A DNA stretch of 64,000 nucleotides, from NCBI GenBank assembly GCA_012934845.2, contig WNNJ02002688.1, forward strand, positions 174,128-238,127. The letters run 5' to 3'. The stretch comes from Pomphorhynchus laevis (Eukaryota; Acanthocephala; Palaeacanthocephala; Echinorhynchida; Pomphorhynchidae). Positions 63,705-64,000 of the stretch are shown one piece after another. The notes beneath the pieces are model-generated. The model was not told the DNA's origin and ran no database searches. It saw nothing but the letters and a program-made list of their open reading frames with translations. Position numbers and translations under genes: made by a program. Position 1 is the first letter of the stretch; every line of letters starts with the position of its first letter.

Positions 63705-64000
63705 TGAATGGATAATAAATAAGATTATAATAAGATACTAGATAATCAAATTTCATTAAAGAAAATACATAATTACCAAGTGTTTGGCCATGCTGCTATG
63801 CTGGGTCGAGGAATAGAAGCCACAACCTATTAACATAGCAGTTCCTCCTGATAACCTCTATTTTTATATATTGTATATTATTTATTCGTCAATTCATAAA
63901 AATTGATTTTTATTTTAAATTTTAATAATAAATTCTTTCGTTATTTAAATATAAATTGTATTAAATATTATATAATTATTTATTACTTATAATTATTTAT
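63705..64000 (+). mobile_element. PLE tail fragment
   Basis: It starts at the very end of the PLE reverse transcriptase (TATGAATGGATAATAAATAA) and continues through the tail: GAAAATACATAATTACCAAG, CTGCTATGCTGGGTCGAGGA, AACATAGCAGTTCCTCCTGA, then AT-rich sequence to the window edge. No reverse-transcriptase coding beyond the last codons. Confidence 0.8.

Noticed and set aside
1-64000. CRISPR arrays or bacterial operons
   Set aside because: Introns, LINEs and animal genes show a eukaryotic genome; no regularly spaced repeats of CRISPR type.

Overview
This is a stretch of nuclear genome from an invertebrate animal. It is AT-rich, intron-containing and packed with retrotransposons. I place it by its host genes (a ribosomal protein uL4/RPL4 gene, a synaptobrevin/VAMP gene and a telomerase reverse transcriptase gene), by mostly tiny introns (42-68 nt) mixed with a few repeat-swollen ones, and by dense LINE and Penelope-like element (PLE) content. 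RPL4 and synaptobrevin both carry a splice-acceptor signal 10-13 nt upstream of the start codon, which would fit spliced-leader trans-splicing as in nematodes and some other small invertebrates. I cannot name the species.

Left part, 1-30,800: almost entirely LINE debris. Family A (L2/CR1-like, YADD reverse transcriptase, pyrimidine-rich sense strand) has a nearly full-length minus-strand copy at 339-4958, a second at 18533-22698, and a plus-strand copy at about 13520-17895, with truncated pieces at 28.6, 29.8, 27.3, 34.4 and 42.9 kb. Family B (CR1-like, FADDLKIW) lies on the minus strand at 9255-13230, with fragments at 8.0, 27.8 and 44.1 kb. Family C (CR1-like, plus strand, 17.9-25.6 kb) is split by the second family A copy, and a 6-bp target duplication shows the order of insertion. 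Between them are a 110-bp-period tandem repeat (6.6-7.2 kb), two pieces of another retroelement polyprotein with a CCHC/restriction-like endonuclease tail, and several inverted-repeat mini elements.

Middle, 31.7-38.1 kb: RPL4, nine exons on the plus strand, intact at 389 residues, with a 157-bp palindrome in intron 2 and a decayed family A LINE in intron 8. From 38.4 to 41 kb are PLE fragments inside a 248-bp inverted repeat.

Right part, 41-64 kb: a 186-residue orphan ORF; a degraded LINE endonuclease; the C-terminal piece of an AAA ATPase gene with local duplications; then a divergent but open telomerase reverse transcriptase (45843-47570). It is followed by PLEs of the permuted type (GIY-YIG endonuclease before the reverse transcriptase, CxC in the endonuclease), a small spliced hypothetical gene (51127-51851, minus), a DNA transposon fragment, and synaptobrevin (55023-60685, minus, five exons). 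The 5.2-kb third intron of synaptobrevin holds one conventional PLE (endonuclease last) and one permuted PLE. The last 3 kb hold a nearly perfect 198-bp palindrome, repeated AT-rich tails and a GC-richer island of unknown origin.

The genes do not form a pathway. The common theme is reverse transcription: telomerase and both PLE architectures, which are related enzymes, sit within 14 kb of one another next to ordinary housekeeping genes.
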